DNA of 18,304 bases from DASXYU01 sp036502295 (lineage in GTDB: Bacteria; Actinomycetota; Actinomycetes; Mycobacteriales; Jatrophihabitantaceae): contig DASXYU010000054.1 of NCBI GenBank assembly GCA_036502295.1, forward strand, positions 1-18,304. The letters are read 5' to 3'. A model generated the notes under the pieces. It did not search any database and was not told the origin of the DNA. It was given only the letters and a program-made list of their open reading frames with translations. The translations under genes were made by a program, and so were the position numbers. The first letter of the stretch is position 1; the number at the start of each line of letters is the position of its first letter. Shown here piece after piece: positions 6,719 to 13,944 of this stretch.

Positions 6719-8110
6719 GTGACGCGTTGGCTGACCTTGACCCTGACGGTGGTCGCCCTCGGCGGCGCCTCGGTCGCGGTGAGCTACCCGGTGACGCACG
6801 CCGCCACCCGTCCGGCGGCGAAGCCGACTCCCACCTCCTCCCCGTCTCCCGCTTCCCCGACGCCGTCGGAGGTACTGGCCGCGACTGCACCGGCGAGTGG
6901 TCTCGCGACGGCAACGCCTCCGGTTCCCAATGCTGCGGCGGTCACGGCGACGGTGGAGAAGCTCACGAAGGCACCCGATCTCGGTGGACGGCTGCTGGCG
7001 CGGGTCATCGATGTCGCGACCGGCACCGTCCTCTACGACAAGCACGGCGACACCCAGGGCACGCCGGCCTCGATCAGCAAACTCCTCACCGCCTCTGCCG
7101 TCCTCTCCGTCTATCCGCCCTCGCACCGCTTCACCACCACCGCGGTGGCCGGCGCGAACGGCGCCGTCGTCCTCGTCGGAGGAGGCGACCCCACGCTCAC
7201 CGCTGCCGCCCCTGGCGATGAGCCCGACTATGCCGATGCGGGACGGCTCAGCGACATCGCGAAGCAGATCAAGGCAGCCGGCGTGAGCCCGACCGAGATC
7301 GTCGTCGACGGTTCGCTCTTTCCCGGTCCATCGGTGAATCCGCTGTGGGACCCGGGCGATATGGGGACGAGCTACGGCGCCCCCATCACCGCTCTGATGG
7401 TCGACGGAGGACGCGCGCTGCCGGCAGACTTCGCCCGCACCGCCAGTCCCGACATCGCCGCAGGGCAGGCGCTGGCCCGCCTGCTCGGGCAGCCGGGTCT
7501 CCCGGTGGAGGAGGGGACCGCACCGGCCGGCGCGAAGCAACTCGGCAGTGTCGCCTCGGCACCGCTCGCGACGATCGTCGGGCAGATGCTCGTCAACTCG
7601 GACAACATCCTCGCCGACGTCCTCTCCCACGACGTGGCGGTAGGTGACAGTAGGCCGGCGAGTTTCGCCGGAGCTGTCGCCGCGACCCGGGAGGTTCTGG
7701 CGACGAAAGGCGTGGACGTCGGCACGGGGATGCACGACGGCAGCGGACTCGCTGACGCCGACAAGGTGAGCCCCGCCGCACTCACCGCGGTGCTGCGCCT
7801 CATCGCCACCGACACCACCGGCCCGACCGCGGCAGTCACCGGCCTGCCCATCGGCGGACTCTCCGGAACCCTCGCCAACCGCTACCGACCGGGCACGGTG
7901 GGCGCACCGGCACTCGGCGACGTGCGCGCCAAGACCGGCACGCTCACGATCGTCACGTCACTCGCCGGCTTCGTTCACGACAAGGACGGGCAGCTGCTCG
8001 CCTTCGCGCTTATCTCGGACGACGTGCCGCCCGGGGTCACCGCCACGCGGGCCGCGGAGCGTGCCCAGGACGCAATTGCTACCGCGCTTAGCCAATGCGG
8101 CTGCTCCTGA
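6719..8110 (+). CDS. dacB: D-alanyl-D-alanine carboxypeptidase/endopeptidase (PBP4, DacB type)
   Basis: This exported low-molecular-mass penicillin-binding protein trims or cuts peptidoglycan stem peptides. It has 463 residues. A hydrophobic signal segment at about residues 4-22 is followed by a Pro/Thr/Ser/Ala-rich linker (about 30-70) and then the class C PBP domain with all three active-site motifs: SISK (S118-K121), SDN (294-296) and KTG (405-407). The family's large insertion between the first two motifs is present but shorter than in E. coli PBP4, as usual in Actinobacteria. The C-terminus ends unusually in QCGCS. The GTG start is supported by the TAGTCT box just upstream. It is divergent from ppa and followed by a 318-bp structured intergenic region. 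Confidence 0.92.
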   Translation: MTRWLTLTLTVVALGGASVAVSYPVTHAATRPAAKPTPTSSPSPASPTPSEVLAATAPASGLATATPPVPNAAAVTATVEKLTKAPDLGGRLLARVIDVATGTVLYDKHGDTQGTPASISKLLTASAVLSVYPPSHRFTTTAVAGANGAVVLVGGGDPTLTAAAPGDEPDYADAGRLSDIAKQIKAAGVSPTEIVVDGSLFPGPSVNPLWDPGDMGTSYGAPITALMVDGGRALPADFARTASPDIAAGQALARLLGQPGLPVEEGTAPAGAKQLGSVASAPLATIVGQMLVNSDNILADVLSHDVAVGDSRPASFAGAVAATREVLATKGVDVGTGMHDGSGLADADKVSPAALTAVLRLIATDTTGPTAAVTGLPIGGLSGTLANRYRPGTVGAPALGDVRAKTGTLTIVTSLAGFVHDKDGQLLAFALISDDVPPGVTATRAAERAQDAIATALSQCGCS

Positions 8111-8144
8111 ATTTCGCACCCGGCGCCAATGCGGCTGCACGTGA
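8091..8144 (+). repeat. Partial direct duplication of the dacB 3' end
   Basis: GCCAATGCGGCTGC occurs at 8091-8104 and again at 8125-8138. With the following bases the two 20-mers match at 18 positions, including the TGA. The first copy encodes the dacB C-terminus and stop. The offset is 34 bp, so the second copy is downstream non-coding sequence. Confidence 0.6.
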
Positions 8145-8247
8145 CCGGCTATGGTGGCCGAGCACAGTCAGGCCCGTAGTCGTCGATTCCGTGTCTGATT
8201 TGCTTGCATGTAAGGGCGCTAGCTCAGCGCGTCGAGGCGTTTTCCTC

Positions 8248-8277
8248 ATGACAGCAAGCAGAATCTCTGTGTAGCAT
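8248..8277 (+). promoter_or_regulatory. Possible sigma70-like promoter in the intergenic region
   Basis: ATGACA (8248-8253) and TAGCAT (8272-8277) are 18 bp apart and match consensus at five and four of six positions. It would start a transcript near 8284, about 130 nt before the terminator. It overlaps one arm of the three-way fold, so the two ideas (long structured RNA, or short RNA from here) compete. Confidence 0.3.
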
Positions 8278-8354
8278 CTGAATTCAATCTAAAGACGGCC
8301 TCATGTGAGGCAAGTTCGACGCGGGTCCGCGTGCGCATGCACGCGTCGGGTCAG

Positions 8355-8413
8355 CGACGGACTCCATCGAATCTGTGGGGGAATGTCGATGGAGTCCGTC
8401 GTTTTCCGTTTTT
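8355..8413 (+). terminator. Strong intrinsic terminator, perfect 16-bp stem
   Basis: Arm CGACGGACTCCATCGA (8355-8370) pairs without mismatch with 8386-8401 across a 15-base loop (8371-8385). It is followed by the T-rich run TTTTCCGTTTTT (8402-8413). It could end dacB readthrough, a small RNA, or both. The T-run stops only three bases before the -10 box of the next gene, insulating that gene from upstream transcription. Confidence 0.8.
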
Positions 8414-8416
8414 CAC

Positions 8417-8428
8417 TAGGCTGACGGT
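8417..8428 (+). promoter_or_regulatory. Leaderless -10 box of the zincin gene
   Basis: TAGGCT (8417-8422) lies six bases before the GTG start. It is identical to the mqnC -10. The -35 region falls within the right arm of the terminator hairpin, at about 8394-8399 (GTCCGT, a poor match). Confidence 0.45.
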
Positions 8429-9541
8429 GTGATTGACGCGCTCGTCGACTGGGATGTAGCTGCTCGAACCGCGAAGCGGGTCAGCCCCACTCCGCCGCGC
8501 GTCTCGCGCGCCGCTGCCGATGAGGTCGTCGGCGATCTCTACCGTGCCACCTCCGCCGCGGCCGGCCACGTTGCCGAGCTGACCAAGCTGCAGGAACCAC
8601 CGATCAGCGCGGTCACCCGCGTCGTCGATCGGGCTGCTTGGGTCGAGGTGAACGCGGGTGGCATGCGCACCGTCCTCACCCCGCTGCTCGACCGTGTCGC
8701 GGCGCAAAACTCCTCCGTCCTCGGTGCCGCAGGTCAGGGGGCGACCGAGTTCGCGGCCCGAGTCGGCTCGCGTGCTGCGGGAGCGCAGTTGGGCGTGCTG
8801 CTCGGATTCCTCTCCGGCCGCGTCCTCGGACAGTTCGAGTTCTTCGACCGCCCCGGCGGGCAGCTCATGCTCGTCGCGCCGAACATCGTCTCGGTCGAGC
8901 AGCACCTTCAGGTCGCGCCAGCTGATTTTCGGCTCTGGGTCTGCCTGCACGAAGTGACCCACCGCGTCCAGTTCACCGCCGTGCCGTGGCTGCGCCAGCA
9001 CATGCTGGCGGAGCTCAACGCACTCACCGATGCCATCGAGACCGACCCTGCCGTGCTGCGCACCCGCGTCAGCACGGCGCTCGGTGAAATCGTGAAGGTC
9101 ATCCGTGGGCAGGACGTCGGGGGTTCCCCCGGCGGTGAGGGCGTAGCCGATGGGGGAGGGGCCGGGCTGATGGCCGTCCTCGCGTCACCTGAGCAACGTC
9201 TCATCCTCGATCGCGTCGCCGCCTTCATGTCACTCATAGAAGGGCACGCCGAGTACGTCATGAATGCGGTGCCGAAGACGGTGATCCCGACGCAGCACGC
9301 GATCGAGCAGCGTTTCGCCGCGCGGCGCAAGGGCGGCAATCCGCTCGATCGGCTGCTGCGCCGCCTGCTCGGCCTGGACGCCAAGACACGGCAGTACGTC
9401 GATGGCTCCGCCTTCGTGCGTGCCGTGGTCGACCGCGTCGGCGTCACGGACTTCAACGCGATCTGGACCTCGCGCGACACACTGCCCACGAAGGACGAGA
9501 TCGCCGACCCGCTGCGCTGGATCGCGCGCGTCCACGCCTGA
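8429..9541 (+). CDS. Zinc-dependent metalloprotease of the DUF2342 (Zincin_2) family
   Basis: A putative gluzincin-like enzyme of 370 residues. The zinc motif HEVTH (H174, E175, H178) is followed about 95 residues later by EGHAEYVM (H273, E275), which probably supplies the third ligand. The family is actinobacterial, is often annotated as an F420-biosynthesis-associated hydrolase because of its distribution, and corresponds to Rv3626c in M. tuberculosis by position and motif. Its substrate is unknown. There is no signal peptide, so it is likely cytoplasmic. A glycine-rich loop at about residues 231-246 separates the two zinc-site halves. It is followed after seven bases by tilS, so the two are probably co-translated. 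Confidence 0.85.
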   Translation: MIDALVDWDVAARTAKRVSPTPPRVSRAAADEVVGDLYRATSAAAGHVAELTKLQEPPISAVTRVVDRAAWVEVNAGGMRTVLTPLLDRVAAQNSSVLGAAGQGATEFAARVGSRAAGAQLGVLLGFLSGRVLGQFEFFDRPGGQLMLVAPNIVSVEQHLQVAPADFRLWVCLHEVTHRVQFTAVPWLRQHMLAELNALTDAIETDPAVLRTRVSTALGEIVKVIRGQDVGGSPGGEGVADGGGAGLMAVLASPEQRLILDRVAAFMSLIEGHAEYVMNAVPKTVIPTQHAIEQRFAARRKGGNPLDRLLRRLLGLDAKTRQYVDGSAFVRAVVDRVGVTDFNAIWTSRDTLPTKDEIADPLRWIARVHA

Positions 9542-9548
9542 CGACTCG

Positions 9549-10562
9549 ATGGGTCCGCATCCCGCGGTCGCCGCGGCGAGATCGGCGGTGCGTGCAGCGT
9601 TGCCGTCCGGCGCGTCGCTGCTGGTCGCGTGCTCAGGCGGTGCGGACTCGCTCGCGCTGGCGGCGGCGGTCGCCTTCGAGGCACCGCGCGCGGGCATCGG
9701 ATACGGACTGGTCACGGTCGATCACGGCCTGCAGCCCGGCTCGGCGGCACAGGCCGCCCACGTGGCCGCGATCGCGGCCGAGTTGGGCTTCGACCCCGTC
9801 GAGGTGATCCCCGTCGAGGTGAGGACGGATGCGACGGCCGGCGGCGCGGAGAACGCGGCGAGGACGGCGCGCTATGCAGCCCTCGACGCGACCGCGCGGG
9901 CCTGGGGCGCGGCCGTCCTGCTGGGACATACGCTCGATGACCAGGCCGAGTCCGTCCTACTCGGGCTCGGGCGCGGATCGGGACCGCGCTCGATCGCGGG
10001 GATGTCCGTCGTCACGACATCAAGGCTGCGCTCCGATGGTTCCGCGGGTGCTCGTCCTGCGGTCACCTACGTCCGGCCATTTCTCGGCTTGCGCCGGGCG
10101 CAGACGCTCGCCGCCTGCGAGGCCCTCGGCCTGGAGCCGTGGCACGATCCGCAGAACGACGACGCCGCGTTCCGACGGGTACGGCTGCGGCACGAGGTGC
10201 TGCCCCTGCTGGAGGACGTCCTCGCCGGGGGTGTTGCCGAGGCGCTCGCCCGCACTGCGACGCAGCTTCAGGACCTCCTCAACTTTCTTGATCAACAGAG
10301 CGCGGTGGCCGATATTCGGCCGGGCAGCTCTCTTGATCTTGAGGGTGTGGACGGGCTGCCCCGGGCCGTGCGCACTGAGCTGCTCCGGCGCTGGCTCGGG
10401 GGAGAACTCACCGCCAATCACCTCGACGAGGTCGACCGCCTCATCGTCGATTGGCGTGGCCAAGGTCCCATCGACCTGCCCGCGGGTCGCAGCGTCGTGC
10501 GATCGTCTGGAAAGCTGACGGTGATTCCGAAATCTCCCCAGGAGCACCTATCTGATGAGTGA
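9549..10562 (+). CDS. tilS: tRNA(Ile)-lysidine synthetase TilS
   Basis: TilS converts C34 of the CAU-anticodon tRNA-Ile to lysidine with ATP and lysine, an essential step for reading AUA codons. It has 337 residues, the usual short actinobacterial form. The PP-loop ATPase motif SGGADS is at residues 29-34, followed by the TVDHGLQPGS and GHTLDDQAES segments typical of the N-terminal catalytic domain. I chose the ATG at 9549, since the frame upstream of it overlaps the preceding gene out of phase. It has no clear Shine-Dalgarno sequence and probably relies on coupling to the zincin gene. Its last eight bases overlap hpt. Confidence 0.93.
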   Translation: MGPHPAVAAARSAVRAALPSGASLLVACSGGADSLALAAAVAFEAPRAGIGYGLVTVDHGLQPGSAAQAAHVAAIAAELGFDPVEVIPVEVRTDATAGGAENAARTARYAALDATARAWGAAVLLGHTLDDQAESVLLGLGRGSGPRSIAGMSVVTTSRLRSDGSAGARPAVTYVRPFLGLRRAQTLAACEALGLEPWHDPQNDDAAFRRVRLRHEVLPLLEDVLAGGVAEALARTATQLQDLLNFLDQQSAVADIRPGSSLDLEGVDGLPRAVRTELLRRWLGGELTANHLDEVDRLIVDWRGQGPIDLPAGRSVVRSSGKLTVIPKSPQEHLSDE

Positions 10563-11103
10563 CCTCGACGCCGATATCGAGGAAGTGCTGATCCCGGCCG
10601 AGCAAATCGCCGCGCGCATCACCGAACTCGCCGCGGCCATCGACGCCGATTACGCCGAGCGAGAACCGATTCTCGTCGGAGTGCTCAAGGGCGCCGTGAT
10701 GTTCATGTCCGACCTCGCCCGGGCGCTGCACCGTCCCAGCACGATGGAATTCATGGCGGTGAGTTCCTACGGCGGATCGACGAAGTCCTCCGGGGTGGTG
10801 CGGATCCTCAAGGATCTCGACCGCGATGTCGCCGGCAGAGACATCCTCATAGTCGAGGACATCATCGACTCGGGTCTCACCCTGTCGTGGTTGATGAAGA
10901 ACCTCGCTGCGCGACACCCTTCCTCGATCGAGGTGGTCGCGCTGCTGCGCAAGCCGGAGGCGGTGAAGGTCGACGTGCCCGTGAAGTACGTCGGCTTCGA
11001 CATCCCGAACGAGTTCGTCGTGGGTTACGGCCTCGACTATGCCGAGCGTTACCGCGACCTGCCGGACATCGGCCGCCTGCGTCCGTCTGTCTATGGCGGC
11101 TAG
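10555..11103 (+). CDS. hpt: Hypoxanthine(-guanine) phosphoribosyltransferase
   Basis: This enzyme salvages hypoxanthine and guanine to IMP and GMP using PRPP. Its 182 residues are the normal length. The PRPP-binding motif ILIVEDIIDSGLTL is at residues 97-110 with the acidic pair E101-D102, and the flexible-loop region SSYGGSTKSSG lies before it. An AGGAG sequence stands 10 bases upstream of the ATG, inside the end of tilS, and the ATG overlaps the tilS stop. The order tilS-hpt-ftsH is conserved across many bacteria. A palindromic stem spans the stop codon. Confidence 0.95.
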   Translation: MSDLDADIEEVLIPAEQIAARITELAAAIDADYAEREPILVGVLKGAVMFMSDLARALHRPSTMEFMAVSSYGGSTKSSGVVRILKDLDRDVAGRDILIVEDIIDSGLTLSWLMKNLAARHPSSIEVVALLRKPEAVKVDVPVKYVGFDIPNEFVVGYGLDYAERYRDLPDIGRLRPSVYGG

Positions 11104-11121
11104 GGGCGAGCGCCTAGCCGC
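11096..11121 (+). terminator. Stem-loop across the hpt stop codon
   Basis: GCGGCTAGG (11096-11104) pairs perfectly with CCTAGCCGC (11113-11121) over an eight-base loop. The hpt TAG stop lies in the left arm. There is no U-tract, so it may be a Rho-dependent pause, an mRNA 3' end protector, or an attenuating stem rather than a classic terminator. Confidence 0.4.
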
Positions 11122-11253
11122 GCTAATGCGAGGGGCTTGCAATAGCTTGTGATCCCGGGTGCTCGACCTGAGCAGCTCAGCGAGTCCGTGTACCGTTTCT
11201 AAGGTCATTCCCCGCGTTGCCTGAGCAGGAGGAACGCGGACGGTTCGCCGTTC
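11104..11253 (+). promoter_or_regulatory. ftsH upstream region
   Basis: This 150-bp gap holds a small inverted repeat CTGAG-CAG-CTCAG (11168-11180), possible -10 boxes TACCGT and TTCTAAGG near 11191-11204, and a perfect AGGAGG at 11227-11232. The AGGAGG is 21 bases before the GTG and 33 before the ATG, too far for normal initiation at either. A definite promoter cannot be assigned. Confidence 0.35.
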
Positions 11254-13329
11254 GTGATCACTTATATGAACCGTAAGCGTCTTGTCCGGTCGTGGTGGCT
11301 CTGGGCCGTCGTGATCATCTTCGCCGTTGTCTTCCTGCCGAACCTGGTTTCCAGCAACAGCGGCTACCACAGCGTCAGCACGGGTGAAGTCTTCACTCAG
11401 CTCGATCAGGGCAACGCCAAGAAGGTCACGATCAAGGACAAGGAACAAGAGATCCTTGTCGACCTCAAGACGCCGTACCAGGACCACACGAAGATCCTCG
11501 CGGAGTACCCCGCGCAGTCCGCGGACACCGTGCTGCAGGACGTGCAGAAGGTCGCCGCGCAGAACCCCGGCATGGACTACACGACCACGGTCACGCACGA
11601 CAATCCGTGGCTGTCGATCCTGGTCAGCCTGCTGCCGATCCTGCTCATCGTGGGCGTCCTCTTCTTCGTCATGACGCAGGTCCAAGGCGGTGGAAACCGC
11701 GTGATGAGCTTCGGCCGCTCGAAGGCGAAGCTCGTCAGCAAGGACACCCCGAAGACCACCTTCGCCGACGTCGCCGGAGCGGACGAGGCGATCGAGGAAC
11801 TGGAAGAGATCAAGGAATTCCTCGCCAATCCCGCGAAGTTCCAGGCCCTCGGCGCCAAGATCCCGAAGGGCGTGCTGCTCTACGGTCCCCCCGGTACCGG
11901 TAAGACACTGCTCGCGCGCGCCGTCGCCGGCGAGGCGGGAGTGCCCTTCTACTCGATCTCGGGTTCGGACTTCGTCGAGATGTTCGTCGGTGTCGGTGCC
12001 TCGCGTGTGCGCGACCTCTTCACCCAGGCCAAGGAGAACGCTCCCTCGATCGTCTTCGTCGACGAGATCGACGCCGTAGGACGTCACCGCGGCGCCGGAA
12101 TGGGCGGCGGCCACGACGAGCGTGAGCAGACCCTCAACCAGCTCCTCGTCGAGATGGACGGCTTCGACGTCAAGGGCGGCGTCATCCTCATCGCCGCCAC
12201 CAACCGTCCCGACATCCTCGACCCCGCACTGCTTCGTCCCGGCCGCTTCGACCGGCAGATCGCTGTCGGCGCGCCCGACGTCCTCGGCCGTGAGGCGATC
12301 CTCAAGGTCCACGCCAAGGGCAAGCCCTTCGCCGCTGACGTCGACCTCTCGGTGATCGCGCGCCGCACCCCGGGCTTCACCGGCGCCGACCTGGCGAACG
12401 TGATCAACGAAGCCGCGCTGCTCACCGCACGCAACAACGGACGCCTCATCACGAACCTGGCGCTCGAGGAGTCGATCGACCGCGTCATCGCCGGCCCCGA
12501 GCGCAAGACGCGGGCGATGAGCGACAAGGAGAAGCGGGTCACCGCCTACCACGAGGCCGGTCACGCGCTCGCGGCGTGGGCGATGCCGAACCTCGACCCG
12601 GTGCACAAGGTGACGATCCTGCCGCGCGGCCGCTCGCTCGGTCACACACTCGTCCTGCCGCTGGAGGATCGCTACACCCAGACGCGCTCGGAGATCCTCG
12701 ACCAGCTCGTCTACGCCCTCGGTGGCCGCGCCGCGGAAGAGCTCGTCTTCCACGAGCCGACCACCGGCGCCAGCAACGACATCGAGAAGGCCACCGCGAT
12801 GGCCCGCGCGATGATCACGCAGTACGGCATGAGCGGAAAGCTCGGTGCGGTGAAGTACGGCACCTCGGAGTCCGAGCCGTTCCTCGGCCGCGACTTCGGC
12901 CACCAGCGTGACTACTCCGAGGACATCGCCTCCGACATCGACACCGAGGTCCGCGGCATCATCGAGGGCGCCCACGACGAAGCGTGGGAGATCCTCGTGC
13001 AGTACCGCGACGTCCTCGATCAACTCGTCCGCGAGTTGATGGACAAGGAGACGCTGGCCAAGGACGACTTGGAGCGCATCCTTGCTCCGGTCCGCAAACG
13101 TCCCCCGCACAACACCTTCAGCGGCTTCGGCAAGCGCACGCCGAGTGACCGTCCGCCGATCGACATCCCGCCGCACAAGAACGGGGTGAATGGAAATGGG
13201 GCGAACGGGGCGAAGCCTGCGACGCCGCCCACCACGTCGGTACCGGGAAGCTTCGGGCCGGGCGCGAGCGGGCAGCAGCCGCCGACTGCTCCCTACGGTG
13301 GATTCCCTCCGCCTTCGTCACAGGCGTAA
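11254..13329 (+). CDS. ftsH: ATP-dependent zinc metalloprotease FtsH
   Basis: This membrane-anchored AAA+ protease degrades misassembled membrane proteins and selected soluble regulators. It has 691 residues. Transmembrane segments lie at about 15-33 and 120-141 with an extracytoplasmic domain between. Walker A GPPGTGKT is at 211-218, Walker B IVFVDE at 266-271, and the second region of homology ATNRPDILDPALLRPGRFDR at 315-334. The zinc site HEAGH is at 433-437, with Asp509 the likely third ligand. A disordered Pro/Gly/Asn-rich tail begins near 619, a common actinobacterial addition. The start is uncertain: GTG at 11254 is used, but ATG at 11266 (MNRKRLVR) looks more like relatives. folE follows after 15 bases. 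Confidence 0.95.
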   Translation: MITYMNRKRLVRSWWLWAVVIIFAVVFLPNLVSSNSGYHSVSTGEVFTQLDQGNAKKVTIKDKEQEILVDLKTPYQDHTKILAEYPAQSADTVLQDVQKVAAQNPGMDYTTTVTHDNPWLSILVSLLPILLIVGVLFFVMTQVQGGGNRVMSFGRSKAKLVSKDTPKTTFADVAGADEAIEELEEIKEFLANPAKFQALGAKIPKGVLLYGPPGTGKTLLARAVAGEAGVPFYSISGSDFVEMFVGVGASRVRDLFTQAKENAPSIVFVDEIDAVGRHRGAGMGGGHDEREQTLNQLLVEMDGFDVKGGVILIAATNRPDILDPALLRPGRFDRQIAVGAPDVLGREAILKVHAKGKPFAADVDLSVIARRTPGFTGADLANVINEAALLTARNNGRLITNLALEESIDRVIAGPERKTRAMSDKEKRVTAYHEAGHALAAWAMPNLDPVHKVTILPRGRSLGHTLVLPLEDRYTQTRSEILDQLVYALGGRAAEELVFHEPTTGASNDIEKATAMARAMITQYGMSGKLGAVKYGTSESEPFLGRDFGHQRDYSEDIASDIDTEVRGIIEGAHDEAWEILVQYRDVLDQLVRELMDKETLAKDDLERILAPVRKRPPHNTFSGFGKRTPSDRPPIDIPPHKNGVNGNGANGAKPATPPTTSVPGSFGPGASGQQPPTAPYGGFPPPSSQA

Positions 13330-13344
13330 GGCAAGCTCTAGAGC

Positions 13345-13944
13345 ATGGCGGACTCCGACGATGCTGCGCGCGGCGTGGGCGTAGACCTCGCACGCGCCGA
13401 GGCGGCGGTGCGAGAACTACTCTTCGCCGTCGGTGAGAACCCCGACCGTGAGGGCCTGCGCGACACACCGAGGCGGGTCGCGAAAGCCTACGAGGAGATC
13501 TTCGCGGGCCTCTTCATCGATCCGGCCGAGGTACTCGAGACGACCTTCGACGAGGGCCACGACGAGCTCGTCCTCGTGAAGGACATCCCGCTGTACTCCA
13601 CCTGCGAGCACCACCTCGTCACATGGCACGGCACGGCCGCCATCGGTTACATCCCGGGGGAGAGCGGCCGGATCACCGGTCTCTCCAAGCTCGCCCGTCT
13701 CGTCGACCTCTATGCCAAGCGGCCCCAGGTGCAGGAGCGTCTCACCGGCCAGGTCGCGGATGCCGTGAAGCGCAAGCTCGAACCCCGCGGCGTCATCGTC
13801 GTGGTGCAGGCGGAGCACCTCTGTATGGCGATGCGCGGGATTCGCAAGCCGGGCACGGTGACGATGACCTCGGCTGTGCGCGGCATCTTCCAGGATGACC
13901 ACCGCACGCGCGCCGAAGCGCTGAGCCTCATCCTCGGCAGATAG
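13345..13944 (+). CDS. folE: GTP cyclohydrolase I
   Basis: FolE converts GTP to 7,8-dihydroneopterin triphosphate, the entry step of folate synthesis. It has 199 residues. Zinc ligands are visible as C87 and H90 in LYSTCEHHLVTWHG and C160 in HLCMAMRGI, and the end motif RKPGTVTMTSAVRG is typical. The ATG lies 15 bases after ftsH with no strong Shine-Dalgarno sequence. The stop codon is immediately followed by the GTG of folP. It opens the run folE-folP-folB-folK. Confidence 0.95.
   Translation: MADSDDAARGVGVDLARAEAAVRELLFAVGENPDREGLRDTPRRVAKAYEEIFAGLFIDPAEVLETTFDEGHDELVLVKDIPLYSTCEHHLVTWHGTAAIGYIPGESGRITGLSKLARLVDLYAKRPQVQERLTGQVADAVKRKLEPRGVIVVVQAEHLCMAMRGIRKPGTVTMTSAVRGIFQDDHRTRAEALSLILGR

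Larger units (their letters stand above)
8197..8413 (+). ncRNA. Candidate structured small RNA or leader RNA
   Basis: GATTTGCTTGC (8197-8207) can pair with GCAAGCA-G-AATC (8254-8265), giving an 11-bp stem with one bulged G. It encloses hairpin GCGCT-AGCTC-AGCGC (8216-8230) and hairpin GAGG-CGTTTT-CCTC (8234-8247), a three-way junction. Further hairpins follow: GCCTC-ATGT-GAGGC (8298-8311) and CGCGTGC-GCAT-GCACGCG (8328-8345). The unit ends with the intrinsic terminator. I match it to no known riboswitch or RNA family. A weaker alternative is a shorter transcript from an internal promoter near 8284. Expression is not shown by sequence alone. Confidence 0.35.
8111..8428. other. Structured 318-bp intergenic region without a gene
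   Basis: I find no convincing coding frame here. The region contains, in order, the second copy of the dacB tail repeat, a possible -10 box TATGGT (8150-8155), a three-way-junction-like fold (8197-8265), a possible promoter (8248-8277), two small hairpins (8298-8311 and 8328-8345), and a perfect terminator stem (8355-8401). Its lower GC content and many stems contrast with the very short gaps elsewhere in the window. Confidence 0.6.

Noticed and set aside
8211..8260. tRNA-like sequence GGGCGCTAGCTCAG
   Set aside because: It resembles a tRNA 5' end and D-arm, but there is no T-arm GGTTCGAATCC, no matching acceptor 3' strand and no anticodon arm at the proper place.
8111..8428. Known riboswitch upstream of the zincin gene
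   Set aside because: None of the conserved core motifs I know (TPP, cobalamin, SAM, glycine, c-di-AMP, guanidine) is present, and the gene seems to start from its own -10 box after the terminator.
9121..9170. Glycine-rich stretch in the zincin as a sign of a frameshift or insertion
   Set aside because: The frame continues cleanly and the conserved second zinc-site half follows, so it is more likely a variable surface loop.
10441..13176. A 911-codon open frame on the minus strand opposite hpt and ftsH
   Set aside because: It mirrors the codon pattern of strongly conserved plus-strand genes, is rich in Arg, Asp, Val and Gly without any domain I recognise, and is a typical high-GC antisense shadow.
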